Source of the DNA: Chryseobacterium sp. JUb7
GTDB taxonomy: Bacteria; Bacteroidota; Bacteroidia; Flavobacteriales; Weeksellaceae
Direction: 5' to 3'
NCBI RefSeq assembly: GCF_024806495.1
Contig: NZ_JANUFF010000011.1
Coordinates: forward strand, 1 to 64,000
Length of the DNA stretch: 64,000 bases
The first letter of the stretch is position 1; each line of letters starts with the position of its first letter. Positions 52,347 through 61,793 of this stretch are shown piece by piece. The position numbers and the translations under genes were made by a program. The notes under the pieces were generated by a model. It worked only from the letters and a program-made list of their open reading frames with translations, searched no databases and was not told the origin of the DNA.

Positions 52347-53120
52347 ATGATACTAAAAAATCTTATAGGAACGGCAGCTTTCGCAGCATTAATGTTTACT
52401 TTTTCAGCATTCGTTCACGAGGATAAAAAAGACAAGGAAACACAGAATATTTCAGTGAAGAACGATGGTTTTGCAGTTCTGGAGCTATTCACATCTGAGG
52501 GCTGTTCGAGTTGTCCACCTGCAGATCAGCTGATGGGTGAAATTGAGAAAAAATATAAAGACCAGCCGGTTTATATTCTCTCCTACCATGTTGATTACTG
52601 GAACCGAACGGGTTGGAAAGACCGTTTCAGCAATATACAGAATTCTCAGCGTCAACAGGAATATAGCAGCAAATTAGGGTCACAGATTTACACTCCTCAA
52701 TTGGTTATCAATGGAAAAACAGAGTTTGTAGGTTCTGACAGAACAATGGCAGAAAGTTCTATTTCAGGTGCATTAAATGGTTTAAATGACCATAAAATTG
52801 ATTTAAAAGCAAAAATTCTTACGAAAGAAATCAGTTTTAACTATAACGTCTCACAAGCGGGTCCTAAAGATAAACTGCTCATCACGTTCGTAGAAAAGCA
52901 TGCTTCAACACAGGTTGGCGGAGGTGAAAACGAAGGTCGCAATCTACATCATTATCAAATCGTTCAGAAGCAATATCCGGTGGCTTTAGACAGCAAAGAA
53001 GGAACAGCAACATTTCCGATTCCCAACAATTTCAACAGCAATGACTGGGAAGTGATCGGTCTGGTTCAGAATACAAGAAGCGGAGAAATCATAGCTTCTA
53101 CAAAGGCCATATTTAACTAA
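52347..53120 (+). CDS. DUF1223 family thiol-type secreted protein
   Basis: A 257-residue protein with an N-terminal signal peptide (about 1-22) and a thioredoxin-like region matching DUF1223: VLELFTSEGCSSCPPADQLM with C53-SS-C56. Further conserved pieces are YHVDYWNRTGWKDRFSN and a C-terminal beta domain (GGGENEGRNLHHYQIVQKQYPV). Likely periplasmic thiol-disulfide chemistry, but no partner is known. Its promoter shares a long motif with the haem/P460 gene on the other side of the two-component pair. A DoxX-like gene follows at 53167. Confidence 0.85.
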   Translation: MILKNLIGTAAFAALMFTFSAFVHEDKKDKETQNISVKNDGFAVLELFTSEGCSSCPPADQLMGEIEKKYKDQPVYILSYHVDYWNRTGWKDRFSNIQNSQRQQEYSSKLGSQIYTPQLVINGKTEFVGSDRTMAESSISGALNGLNDHKIDLKAKILTKEISFNYNVSQAGPKDKLLITFVEKHASTQVGGGENEGRNLHHYQIVQKQYPVALDSKEGTATFPIPNNFNSNDWEVIGLVQNTRSGEIIASTKAIFN

Positions 53121-53166
53121 AACTTACATACAACAGAATAATATTAACAATTTAAAACAATAAAAA

Positions 53167-53559
53167 ATGAAAACAAAAACAACAAAAATTATCTTTTGGT
53201 CAGGAGCAATCTTCATGTCATTATGGTTCGGAGCCAGCGGTTTCTTTGAACTAACAAAAAATCCTGTAGTTTGGGACATTACCCGACAATTGGGTTATCC
53301 ACCGCACTTCATCTACATTCTTGGTGTCTTTAAATTATCCGGAATTATTGTTCTTTTAATTCCAAACCGATTATTAAGACTTAAAGAATGGGTATTTGCA
53401 GGAATGTTCTTCGATATCATTTTCGCATTCTTTTCCAAAATAGCGGTACTGGGCTTTCCGGCCACCATTGATGCTATTATAGCATTCACAGTACTTTCAG
53501 TCACATATGTTATGTTCAGAAAGATATATCATCCGGAATTAATTTTTGGAGAAGCTTAA
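53167..53559 (+). CDS. DoxX-like membrane protein
   Basis: A 130-residue four-helix membrane protein of the DoxX-like type: WFGASGFFELTKNPVVWDITRQLGYPPHFIYILGVFKLSGIIVLLIP is the diagnostic stretch. It is 46 bases after the DUF1223 gene and probably in the same operon. DoxX-like proteins are often near thioredoxin-like or thiol-oxidising genes; function otherwise open. Confidence 0.85.
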   Translation: MKTKTTKIIFWSGAIFMSLWFGASGFFELTKNPVVWDITRQLGYPPHFIYILGVFKLSGIIVLLIPNRLLRLKEWVFAGMFFDIIFAFFSKIAVLGFPATIDAIIAFTVLSVTYVMFRKIYHPELIFGEA

Positions 53560-53637
53560 TTCAGCTTAAAGTAAAAATCTTATACAATCGTCTTTAATAA
53601 AAATAAATATCAACTTTTCAGTTTTCTTATGTTAAAA

Positions 53638-53671
53638 AATAAATCCTCCCATTTCTCCGGGAGGATTTATT
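53638..53671. terminator. Bidirectional terminator
   Basis: A perfect 13-bp stem, AATAAATCCTCCC (53638-53650) with GGGAGGATTTATT (53659-53671), loop of 8, between the convergent DoxX-like and MFS genes. Confidence 0.8.
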
Positions 53672-53712
53672 ATTAAAAATTATGAGTAGAAAAAATATAA
53701 ATAAAAATTAAA

Positions 53713-54912
53713 TCAGGCATGTGCCTTTCTAAGTTTTATCATGCTTAAAATAAGCAGTCCTAAAACTCCCAGTACAAAATACCCTTCTGCCACCTGCAAC
53801 TGAATCTGAGGTTTGATCACCGCCACAATTCCGTAACTGATCGCAGAGGTGATGATGAATGCAATTCCACCCGTAAGACCACCGGCAATTCCTGCAGAAT
53901 TCGGAAATCTCCCGATACAATAGGAAAAATAATTATTGAAAATAAATCCTGCCGTCACGTGAATCAAAAAGGCAAAAGCCACCAGACTGTAAATATTGCT
54001 TGAAAAATAGGAAGCAACAAACATTAAAATAATTAAAATCAGCTGAATAAAATTAGCATAACGAATTTTAGGTAAAAATGCTTTATTGATTAATGCTTTT
54101 CCTAAAAACCCTCCGGTCATCCATGCAAAACCAAGAATTAATGAAACATAGCCGGCTACAACTTCCGAATAGCCCATTTTATGCTCAATAATAAATGATC
54201 CGCATAAATTAAAAAACATAATCATGGAGTAACTCAACCCGCACATCAACATTCCGTAAAAAAAATCTTTCGCCTTAAACATCGATTCGTATTCTTTCAT
54301 TAGGAATTCAATATGAAAAGGATTTCTTTTTTTCAGTGTTTCCCCCGAAAATAAAAACTCCAGAATCAAAAGTAACAAGCTGTAGCCTGCCAGAACATAA
54401 AAATTGGACTGCCATCCAAAGCTTTTCTGCAAATATCCACCGATAAACGGAGCAATAATAGGTCCTACCGACCAAACGATCGTCATAATACTGAGATAAT
54501 GCTTTCGCTGTTCGCCTTCATAAACATCTACAAAAAATGCCCGTTTTGAAACTACCGCAAATCCCGATAAAATCCCCTGCAATACCCTCATTGCATAGAT
54601 AACAAAAATATTCTGAGTGGTAGCCGTAATTAAAAATGAAACAACAAACAAAGCCAGCGACGCCATAGAAACCCTGTATCTGCCAAAGGAATCGACAATG
54701 CTTCCTGCAAAAAACTGTGTCAACCCGTAACTGATTAAAAATATAGACAGCGTAAGCTGAATATTACTTTCCGGCTGATGTAATTCTGTCGCCATACTCG
54801 GCATAGACGGCAAATAGATATCCGTTGCCAATCCCGACATCGGAATTACGGCAAAAGCCAAAATAGTGGCAATAAACTGATTTTTTTCTTTAAGAGTTTT
54901 CATTCCTGTCAT
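53713..54912 (-). CDS. Bcr/CflA-type MFS drug exporter
   Basis: A 399-residue transporter with twelve transmembrane helices, typical opening AVIPMSGLATDIYLPSMPSMATELH, and GLTQFFAGSIVDSFGRYRVSMASLALFV (motif A-like) after helix 2, then ILSGFAVVSKRAFFVDVY. This fits the Bcr/CflA family of proton-coupled drug exporters. The start may instead be the fourth codon (ATG 54903). Divergent relation is absent; the next gene upstream is the aldo/keto reductase on the same strand, 59 bases away. Confidence 0.9.
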   Translation of the reverse strand: MTGMKTLKEKNQFIATILAFAVIPMSGLATDIYLPSMPSMATELHQPESNIQLTLSIFLISYGLTQFFAGSIVDSFGRYRVSMASLALFVVSFLITATTQNIFVIYAMRVLQGILSGFAVVSKRAFFVDVYEGEQRKHYLSIMTIVWSVGPIIAPFIGGYLQKSFGWQSNFYVLAGYSLLLLILEFLFSGETLKKRNPFHIEFLMKEYESMFKAKDFFYGMLMCGLSYSMIMFFNLCGSFIIEHKMGYSEVVAGYVSLILGFAWMTGGFLGKALINKAFLPKIRYANFIQLILIILMFVASYFSSNIYSLVAFAFLIHVTAGFIFNNYFSYCIGRFPNSAGIAGGLTGGIAFIITSAISYGIVAVIKPQIQLQVAEGYFVLGVLGLLILSMIKLRKAHA

Positions 54913-54971
54913 TCAATCTTTTCATGAAATATTTAGCTTACTGAAAATCATTCAGAAAGCTAATTTTATTT

Positions 54972-55973
54972 TTAATTATTTACTAATTTCATAGAACCTT
55001 CACTGTAACGGTCACCAGTATCAGGATATTTTCTAAGGATAGCATCGATAGTCTGCAAATCTGACTGAGAAAGCTCAATATCGGTTGCTGCCATATTTTC
55101 TTCCAGATATTTAATTCTTTTTGTACCCGGAATCGGAATAATATCTTCCCCCTGATTCAATACCCAGGCAAGTGCCAGCTGAGTTCCTTTAACTCCTTTC
55201 GAAGCAGCAAAATCATTAATCTCTTTGGCTAAATTTCTATTATTTTCCAAATATTTTTCCTGGTAACGGGGCAGTGATTTTCTGAAATCTTCATCTCCAA
55301 GATTCTGAACCTCGTTGATATTGGCAAAAAGACCTCTTGCTAACGGAGAATAAGGAACCAAAGTAATTCCCAGCTCTCTGATGGTCGGTAAAATTTCCTT
55401 TTCAACATCTTTTGTTAAAATAGAATATTCTGACTGCAGTGCGGTAATCGGATGAATTTTATTTGCTTTTCTGATCGATTCAGCAGAAGCTTCTGACAAA
55501 CCCAAATATTTCACTTTTCCGGCTTTTACCAAATCAGCCATTGCACCTACCGTTTCTTCAACCGGAACATTCGGATCAACTCTGTGTGCATAATAAAGAT
55601 CAATTTCATCTATTTTTAATCTCTGGAGACTTAGATCTACTGCTTTTTTAATCCATTCCGGAGAACCGTCAAAATATGTTCCGGGAGCACCACTGTGACT
55701 TGCTTTCCCATCTTTAAATCTGAACCCGAATTTTGTGGCAATAAAAATTTTATCACGATTCGGAACTAAGACTTTTGAAATGAGTTTTTCATTCTCACCA
55801 TTGGCATACATATCGGCAGTATCCCAAAAATTCACGCCCAGATCCAGCGCTTTATGAAGAGTACTGATGCTTTCCTGCTCATCTGCAGGGCCGTAAGCAA
55901 AACTCATTCCCATACATCCTAAACCAATAGCAGATAGCTGCTTTCCTGTGTTTCCTAATTTTCTAAATTTCAT
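54972..55973 (-). CDS. Aldo/keto reductase
   Basis: A 333-residue NADPH-dependent aldo/keto reductase of the YajO/IolS type: KFRKLGNTGKQLSAIGLGCMGMS, catalytic Asp in FWDTADMYANGENE with the adjacent Tyr, Lys in IATKFGFR, and His in YYAHRVDPNVPVEETV. The 3' part has PIPGTKR. Substrate unknown. The start is ATG 55973 (MKFRKLGN); a longer in-frame reading upstream is unlikely. Divergent neighbour to nothing; the AraC regulator upstream on the same strand may control it. Confidence 0.92.
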   Translation of the reverse strand: MKFRKLGNTGKQLSAIGLGCMGMSFAYGPADEQESISTLHKALDLGVNFWDTADMYANGENEKLISKVLVPNRDKIFIATKFGFRFKDGKASHSGAPGTYFDGSPEWIKKAVDLSLQRLKIDEIDLYYAHRVDPNVPVEETVGAMADLVKAGKVKYLGLSEASAESIRKANKIHPITALQSEYSILTKDVEKEILPTIRELGITLVPYSPLARGLFANINEVQNLGDEDFRKSLPRYQEKYLENNRNLAKEINDFAASKGVKGTQLALAWVLNQGEDIIPIPGTKRIKYLEENMAATDIELSQSDLQTIDAILRKYPDTGDRYSEGSMKLVNN

Positions 55974-56060
55974 GATTGCTGTGGTTTTAAATTGATAGGA
56001 CAAAATTATAACAGGAATTCTTCGGATGTAATATAGAATTCAAACGAAGAATTATAAAAT

Positions 56061-56954
56061 TCAAACAAGCGAAGTTCTGACTGTATTGGGCGTCATTCCA
56101 GTCTGTTTTTTAAAATAATTGGTAAAATAGGCTGGCTCTTCAAATCCCAATCCATATGCAATTTCAGACACATTCCAGTCCGTATGTTTCAGTAAGGCAT
56201 TAGCTTCCTGAATGATTCTTGATGTGATCTGCTGAGTGGTTGTTCTTCCCGTAATCTCCTTTACAGAGCGGTTTAGCGAATTGACGTGGATGGAAAGATT
56301 CTCAGCGTAATCAGTCGGAGTTTTTAATTTCAGAAATCTTTCGGGACTGTCAATCGGAAACTGTCTTTCCAGCAATTCCATGAATAAAGAAGCCACTCTT
56401 TGTGACGCATTCTGATAAGGCTCAAAATTTTCAGCAGGATGCATCTTCATGGTTTCATGTATAAGAAGGTGCAGGTAGGCGCGAAGCATATCGTATTTAT
56501 GTAAATAATCAGACTGAATTTCAGTCATCATTTTAATAAAAATATCAGCAACAGTCTTCTGCTGATCCTCATTAATAAAGAAAACGGGAGTGCCTCCTAT
56601 TTTAAAAAGCGGAGAATCCTGAAGATTTCCCAAACGGTTTCCCTCATGGATGAACTGATCTGTAAAAAGGCAGAAAAACCCACTTTGATTCGGATCTTCC
56701 GCTTCCCAGGAATATGGAATGACAGGATTGGAAAATAGTAATACAGGTCGGTCAATATTGATCCATTTATCGGCATAATGAAGCTTACCTCTTCCTATAA
56801 TTAATGAAATTTTATAATAATCTCTTCTGCTGTAAGGCGTGATTAAAGAACAATTTTCACGTGAGAAGACATTGAAATGCCCTACTCCGGGTGTTTTTAT
56901 ACATTGTAAGCCTACACGTTTATAAAAAGCTTTAACTGTCTCGTTAGATTCCAT
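56061..56954 (-). CDS. AraC-family transcriptional regulator
   Basis: A 297-residue regulator with an N-terminal AraC-binding cupin-like region (about 20-110) and C-terminal double HTH (about 195-290; ADYAENLSIHVNSLNRSVKEITGRTTTQQITSRIIQEANALLKHTDWNVSEIAYGLGFEEPAYFTNYFKKQTGMTPN-type, which is typical of AraC). No domain beyond the two is seen. It precedes the aldo/keto reductase and MFS genes on the same strand, which are plausible targets. Confidence 0.92.
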   Translation of the reverse strand: MESNETVKAFYKRVGLQCIKTPGVGHFNVFSRENCSLITPYSRRDYYKISLIIGRGKLHYADKWINIDRPVLLFSNPVIPYSWEAEDPNQSGFFCLFTDQFIHEGNRLGNLQDSPLFKIGGTPVFFINEDQQKTVADIFIKMMTEIQSDYLHKYDMLRAYLHLLIHETMKMHPAENFEPYQNASQRVASLFMELLERQFPIDSPERFLKLKTPTDYAENLSIHVNSLNRSVKEITGRTTTQQITSRIIQEANALLKHTDWNVSEIAYGLGFEEPAYFTNYFKKQTGMTPNTVRTSLV

Positions 56955-57120
56955 GGACCAAAATTATAAAATTCAAACAACACTCCTACGGAAAATAATA
57001 ACAATTGATAAAATAAATGTGGGATTGGGTGCGAGGTAAAAAACACGAGCTATAAGATTCGGGTCTGAAGTTAAGATAATTTAATTTTTACAGGACTTCA
57101 TTCTATCCAATTCCTAAAAA

Positions 57121-57144
57121 AAGACTGATCTTTCGATCAGTCCT
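57121..57144 (-). terminator. Terminator of the 57173 gene
   Basis: GACTGATC-tttc-GATCAGTC (57123-57142), a perfect 8-bp stem with a run of A to its left that gives U on the minus strand. Confidence 0.75.
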
Positions 57145-57172
57145 AAAATTGAATATAATAGTTGAAAATTGA

Positions 57173-57595
57173 TTAATGATGTTTGTTTTTATTCTTTGAA
57201 TGATAAGTTTTGGCCTTTTTATCCATATGCTTATATCTTTTATCATTATTTTTGTTTCGGTTGTAGACCGCTACAGGATTCTGACCTTTATAATATTTTG
57301 TTTTGAATTTCTGGTATTTTTCTCTTCCTAAAATCCTTTCCAGCTCTACATAACGATCATCTCGCCATCGGTCAGGATTATGTACATAGGTCTTATTCCA
57401 TGAATCATAATCGTGGTAACGACCGTTTAAAGCATCAATTTGATTGGCTTGAGTTTTTGACAGGACTAAATCAGCAATGACCGTCTGCCAGTTAATATCT
57501 GAAATACTTCTTCTATAATCGTTATAATAATCTGACTGTGCATAGCTTAAACTAAAAGTCCCTACAAGCAGTGCCGTAATGAATATTTTTTTCAT
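57173..57595 (-). CDS. Small secreted hypothetical protein
   Basis: A 140-residue protein with a signal peptide (about 1-19, ending LSYAQ) and a mature part with NWQTVIADLVLSKTQANQIDALNGRYHDYDSWNKTYVHNP, then a basic, Lys/His/Asn-rich tail (NKNNDKRYKHMDKKAKTYH). The Spy-like helical pattern (LSKTQANQI, LERILGREKYQKFK) suggests a periplasmic chaperone-like or envelope-stress fold, but I cannot assign it. Single gene with a terminator. Confidence 0.72.
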   Translation of the reverse strand: MKKIFITALLVGTFSLSYAQSDYYNDYRRSISDINWQTVIADLVLSKTQANQIDALNGRYHDYDSWNKTYVHNPDRWRDDRYVELERILGREKYQKFKTKYYKGQNPVAVYNRNKNNDKRYKHMDKKAKTYHSKNKNKHH

Positions 57596-58070
57596 TGCCT
57601 CTTCATTTTTAAATTAATTACAATTAGATTCTCAATTTAAATGCCAAATCGATGAAAGCTACTCCCAATCTTTGTTAAAATTCCATACATCCCTTATAAT
57701 CTTTGAAACATTTCCATATTTCTATTATCCCATTTGAGTTTTTTGTGCTGGAAATCATTATTATCATAATACCTATTTTACTGAATGGCCTCTTCTCCAT
57801 GTTGGAAATGACTTTGGTATCCGGAAGAAACTTTCGGTTGAAAGTGAAAATGAAAAAAAGATAAAGGAGGCTATAAAATTGATAAGATTCTGAATACAAA
57901 ATATGATTAATCAACAATCAAATATTGTTTAAAACGTTTCCAAATGACCATTTTTCCGGTAATTAATTTTAAAAGTTAATTTATAATTTGTAACTTTAAG
58001 AAGAGAATCTCATAAAAAGAGTTTCTTAAAACCTAATAAAAATGAAAGACTCAACCTAATCTCAATAGTT
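57596..58070. other. Gene-free intergenic region
   Basis: 475 bases between divergent genes. It contains one open frame on the minus strand (57675-57917, 80 codons) with irregular composition and no plausible start signal, which I do not call as a gene. The rest is AT-rich with no strong hairpin and no perfect -7 box. Confidence 0.5.
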
Positions 58071-58358
58071 ATGGAAAATGTAAAATTTGAAATATCTCCA
58101 TATCAGGATGAATTGCAGATATTAATTGATGATAAAAAGGCAGGCTATATGTCCATAGAAATTGACGGTAAACTGTTGACTGTTTATTATACAAAGCTTG
58201 ACGAAGAATTAGAAGGTAAAGGATATGCCAAAATGCTCCTTGACGAACTGGTACGGTACGCCGAAGAAAAAGATTTACTGGTAGATCCGGAATGTGATTT
58301 TGTAAGACAGCAATTTGAAAACCATCCTGCCAGATATAAAGACATCTGGCATGCCTGA
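58071..58358 (+). CDS. Small GNAT-like N-acetyltransferase (YjdJ-type)
   Basis: A 95-residue minimal GCN5-related domain: MSIEIDGKLLTVYYTKLDEELEGKGYAKMLLDELVRYAEEKDLLVDPECDFVRQQFENHP. The GKGYAKMLL element is the acetyl-CoA pyrophosphate-binding loop (Q/RxxGxG/A-type), and the C-terminal CDFVRQQFENHP resembles the YjdJ group. Substrate unknown. It starts 475 bases after the divergent 57595 gene; the convergent MBL gene ends two bases after it. Confidence 0.85.
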   Translation: MENVKFEISPYQDELQILIDDKKAGYMSIEIDGKLLTVYYTKLDEELEGKGYAKMLLDELVRYAEEKDLLVDPECDFVRQQFENHPARYKDIWHA

Positions 58359-58359
58359 G

Positions 58360-59463
58360 TTAATGGTTGTCTTCCCACCAATCTCCAAATACCTGATCTG
58401 CTTTATTTAAATCCAATGGCTCACCAATCATAGGGGTCAGAATATTCAGATTTTTTGCTCTTCCAAGGCTTGTTACTTTCTTCAGAGGTTCATTCCAGGG
58501 ATGTAATGCCAGCGCAAATTTCGAAGAGTGCACAGGAATAATATTTTTGGCATTCACCTCTATACTTGCCTGAATTACATCTTCCGGCAATGCATGGATG
58601 TATTTCCAGGCTTCATTGTACTGTCCGTTTTCAATGATTGCATAATCAAACGGACCATACTGCTCACCAATCATTTTAAAATGTTTGTCATATCCGCTAT
58701 CGCCTCCTAAAAATATTTTTTTGGTAGGAGTTTCTAAAACATATGAAGTCCAAAGTGTTCGGTTTCTGCTTATTTTTCTTCCTGAAAAATGTCGTGCAGG
58801 AGTATAAATTATTCTGATCCCGTTTTTAAGATCTACTTTATCTCCCCACTCCTCTTCAATAATCTGACTTTGCTGATATCCCCATCTTTCAAGATGCGCT
58901 CCAACGCCCAAAGGTAAAATCACTTTTCCCACTCTGTCTTTGATCTTTTTCACCGTTGGATAATCCAAATGATCATAATGGTCATGTGTGATGACAAGAT
59001 AATCTAAAGCAGGAACATCTTCTGGTGTAAAAACATCAGCTCCGGCAAATGCTTTATTAAAATATTTAAACGGAGAACCATAAGTACTCAAAACAGGATC
59101 AATAAGAAAAGAAATACCATCCGTCTGAATATAATATGACGAATGTCCCAGCCAAATAAAAACATCCTGATCTTTAGGAATGCTCTTAAGATCTGTATGA
59201 ATGGCAGGAACCATTTTATGAGGTTTTAAATAAGGATCTTTCTTCTTAAAAAAGAAATCGTACATCACCTTCGGCACACTGTGGCCTTCTGCAATAGACG
59301 GTGTGTAGCTAAGATTCTGGAACTGATTATTTTTATAATGCGGAGATTTTTTCATTCTCACCAATCTTTCTCCTTTGGGTTCTGCTCCAAACGCAGGTTG
59401 TCCCGTTATCACCATATATAATAAAAATCCTAAAGCCAGGATTGCAATAATTGTATACATCAT
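58360..59463 (-). CDS. Membrane-anchored metallo-beta-lactamase-fold hydrolase (UlaG/NAPE-PLD-like)
   Basis: A 367-residue protein with an N-terminal transmembrane segment (about 2-20, MYTIIAILALGFLLYMVI) and an MBL-fold domain with the HxHxDH metal motif in VITHDHYDHLDYPT, a following Asp in GGDSGYDKHF and His in IPVHSSKFALALHPW. The layout matches the UlaG/NAPE-PLD-like hydrolases that act on phosphodiester or lactone substrates. Its stop lies two bases from the convergent GNAT gene's stop. The start has a double ATG (59463/59460). Confidence 0.87.
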   Translation of the reverse strand: MMYTIIAILALGFLLYMVITGQPAFGAEPKGERLVRMKKSPHYKNNQFQNLSYTPSIAEGHSVPKVMYDFFFKKKDPYLKPHKMVPAIHTDLKSIPKDQDVFIWLGHSSYYIQTDGISFLIDPVLSTYGSPFKYFNKAFAGADVFTPEDVPALDYLVITHDHYDHLDYPTVKKIKDRVGKVILPLGVGAHLERWGYQQSQIIEEEWGDKVDLKNGIRIIYTPARHFSGRKISRNRTLWTSYVLETPTKKIFLGGDSGYDKHFKMIGEQYGPFDYAIIENGQYNEAWKYIHALPEDVIQASIEVNAKNIIPVHSSKFALALHPWNEPLKKVTSLGRAKNLNILTPMIGEPLDLNKADQVFGDWWEDNH

Positions 59464-59605
59464 GTTTTTAAAAAATAGGGTTCAAATTTATAACTTTAAT
59501 ATTACATGACGATCTGAAAGCGTTAAACCTTTATTTTTAACTAAAATTATAATGTCTTCAGAATAATTTATTATCAATTTCATGAAAGGATAATTTTAAT
59601 CTTAT

Positions 59606-59613
59606 TAATTTTG
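59606..59613 (+). promoter_or_regulatory. -7 box of the S41 peptidase gene
   Basis: TAATTTTG (59606-59613), a perfect TAnnTTTG match, 20 bases before the TTG start codon at 59634. No good -33 TTTG. Confidence 0.5.
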
Positions 59614-59633
59614 CGCGATAAAAAACCACAAAC

Positions 59634-61175
59634 TTGAAAAACTATTACCCAATTTTATTTTTTATCATACTGCTCACCTCCTGCTCATCCATCAGGAAAC
59701 ACAATGAGCAAAGAGCATCCTGTATTTCACCTGAAAAGCTGAAAGAGGATGTAGATTTTACCTACTCCAAACTCAAGGAAATGCATCCCAAACTCTACTG
59801 GTACATTTCTAAGGAAAAGCTTGACCATCAATTTGACAGCCTGAAAAAGACGATTAACGAACCTCTTACTCCTATTCAGTTTTATTTTAAATTACAGCCT
59901 GTTATTGCTAATATCCGGGAAGGACATCTGGCATTGAGGATTCCGAGAAAAAAACTGACCAGAAGAGAAATCAAATCATTAGATGCCAAAAAAGGAATGT
60001 TCAGCCGCTTTGGATACTATATTCAGGATGATCATTTATATATTATAGAAAATAAAGATTCTATCGAAAATATAAAGCCCGGAACCGAAGTTTTATCCAT
60101 CAACGATATTCCGGCTTCAGAATATGTAAAGAAATACCGAAGTTTAATCAGCAGCGATGGATTTAATACCACTTTTCAGCCTTATTTCCTGAAAGATGTA
60201 TTCTTTAATTTTTATACTGCCGAAAACGGATTTACCAATAGTGCAAAAATAGAAACGCTCTACGAAGGCCAGCGAAAAACCATTACTTTACATCGAGAAA
60301 TCAAGTCCGAAAAAGATCTTGAAGAAGATAAAGAACAGGAAAAAAGAACTTCAGAGAAGAAAGTAAACGATTATGTAGCGTTCACGAATTCATATAACAG
60401 AAACTTTAAGTTTTTGGATAAAGACAGCACTATAGCGTATATAAAAGTGAAAAGTTTTTCCAGCGATTATTCTAAAAAATTCTATAAAGAAACTTTTGAA
60501 AAGATTAAAAATTCAAAATCTGACTACCTTATTATTGATGTAAGAAATAATTATGGCGGAGCTTTGGATGAGATCAATAATTTATATTCTTACCTCTCAC
60601 CTCAACCTTATGTTTTGATAAAACCTTCTGAAGTAACATCAAAACTTACTCCTTTAAGAACCAACTATTTCAGAAAAAGCACGCCCCTGGATTACGCCCT
60701 GAAAAGTATTTTTTATCCGACATTTGTATTTGCACAGACCTTCAGCACCTACAAAAAAGACGGTAAAGTCTACTACAAAATGAAAGCCAATAAGTCTGCA
60801 AAACCCCAGAAAAATGTATTTAACGGAAAGATTTTTGTTTTGATCAACGGCGGAAGCTTTTCAGCATCTTCAATCATCACGGCGAAGCTTAAAAATGATA
60901 AAAGAGTCACCCTTGTAGGTGAAGAAACGGGAGGCGCCAACGATGGGACTGTTGCAGGATTTTATTCTTATCAGAAACTTCCAAATTCTCATATAAAATT
61001 ACCGATAGGACTTCTTTTAGTACAACCCAATATTAACTTTTCAAATACGAAAAGAGGTGTAATGCCAGATGTGACTATCAAAGAGACCATGCAGGATATC
61101 ATTGACAAAAAAGATCCCCAGCTGGAATGGGTAAAAAGCGAAATTAATAATGAGAAAAAAAACAACACAAAATAA
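59634..61175 (+). CDS. S41 family peptidase lipoprotein
   Basis: A 513-residue lipoprotein (signal to Cys17, LLTSC). Residues about 30-110 form an N-terminal helical region, about 110-190 a PDZ-like domain (RFGYYIQDDHLYIIENKDSIENIKPGTEVLSINDIPASEYVKKY), and about 255-490 the C-terminal-processing-peptidase domain, with the nucleophile in GGSFSASSIITAKLKNDKRVTLVGEETGG. The start codon is TTG at 59634: no ATG is available that would include the full lipoprotein signal. Processes or degrades envelope proteins. Followed 15 bases later by the YdcF-like gene. Confidence 0.87.
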   Translation: MKNYYPILFFIILLTSCSSIRKHNEQRASCISPEKLKEDVDFTYSKLKEMHPKLYWYISKEKLDHQFDSLKKTINEPLTPIQFYFKLQPVIANIREGHLALRIPRKKLTRREIKSLDAKKGMFSRFGYYIQDDHLYIIENKDSIENIKPGTEVLSINDIPASEYVKKYRSLISSDGFNTTFQPYFLKDVFFNFYTAENGFTNSAKIETLYEGQRKTITLHREIKSEKDLEEDKEQEKRTSEKKVNDYVAFTNSYNRNFKFLDKDSTIAYIKVKSFSSDYSKKFYKETFEKIKNSKSDYLIIDVRNNYGGALDEINNLYSYLSPQPYVLIKPSEVTSKLTPLRTNYFRKSTPLDYALKSIFYPTFVFAQTFSTYKKDGKVYYKMKANKSAKPQKNVFNGKIFVLINGGSFSASSIITAKLKNDKRVTLVGEETGGANDGTVAGFYSYQKLPNSHIKLPIGLLLVQPNINFSNTKRGVMPDVTIKETMQDIIDKKDPQLEWVKSEINNEKKNNTK

Positions 61176-61190
61176 CTCGTATTATTGCTT

Positions 61191-61754
61191 ATGCTCAGAA
61201 TTATTTTTCGGTTTTTTATAATTTCCTTTTCCGTTTTTGTGCTATGGTTTTTCATTCATTCTTTATTTATAACGGTTGACGGACTCTCTGATGAAGGTCA
61301 AAAAGCTGATCTTGCAGTAATTCTCGGAAGTAAAGTCAATGAGGACGGAACTTTATCTACCCGATTAGAAAAACGCCTTGAAAGTGGTGTTGCCCTTTAC
61401 AATAATCATCGGATTAAAAAAATTTTAGTCAGTGGAGGACTAGGAAAAGAAGGCTTTTATGAAGGTAATAAGATGAAAGAATTTCTTATTACCAAAGGAA
61501 TTCCTGATTCTTTAATTTTTGTTGATAATTTAGGTAATAATACGCGGGCAACAATCAACAATACGATTCAACTGAGATCAAAGTTTCATTTTAACAGTAT
61601 TATTGTTGTGTCCCAATATTTTCACGTGACCCGAACCAAGAAATTATTTATACAAAAAGGAATACAGAATGTAAGCAGCGTAAGTCCGAGTTACTTTGAA
61701 TGGAGAGATTTATATTCTATTTTAAGAGAATTTCCTGCTTATTATACCCAGTAG
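61191..61754 (+). CDS. YdcF/SanA-like DUF218 membrane protein
   Basis: A 187-residue protein with one N-terminal transmembrane helix (about 3-25) and a DUF218 domain (about 35-187): ADLAVILGSKVNEDGTLSTRLEKRLESGVALYNNHRIKKILVSGGLG, GIPDSLIFVDNLGNNTRATINNTIQL, and QYFHVTRTKKLF. Family members are linked to cell-envelope integrity and vancomycin sensitivity (SanA), with unknown enzymology. The ATG at 61191 is chosen over an in-frame TTG two codons upstream. Probably cotranscribed with the S41 gene. Confidence 0.87.
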   Translation: MLRIIFRFFIISFSVFVLWFFIHSLFITVDGLSDEGQKADLAVILGSKVNEDGTLSTRLEKRLESGVALYNNHRIKKILVSGGLGKEGFYEGNKMKEFLITKGIPDSLIFVDNLGNNTRATINNTIQLRSKFHFNSIIVVSQYFHVTRTKKLFIQKGIQNVSSVSPSYFEWRDLYSILREFPAYYTQ

Positions 61755-61793
61755 ATCATCTGGATATTAAAGAAAATTATGTAGTTTTATCTG

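Noticed and set aside
57675-57917. 80-codon minus-strand frame in the 57.6-58.1 kb gap
   Set aside because: No recognisable domain, poor start context and composition like the surrounding noncoding DNA. A real small gene cannot be fully excluded.
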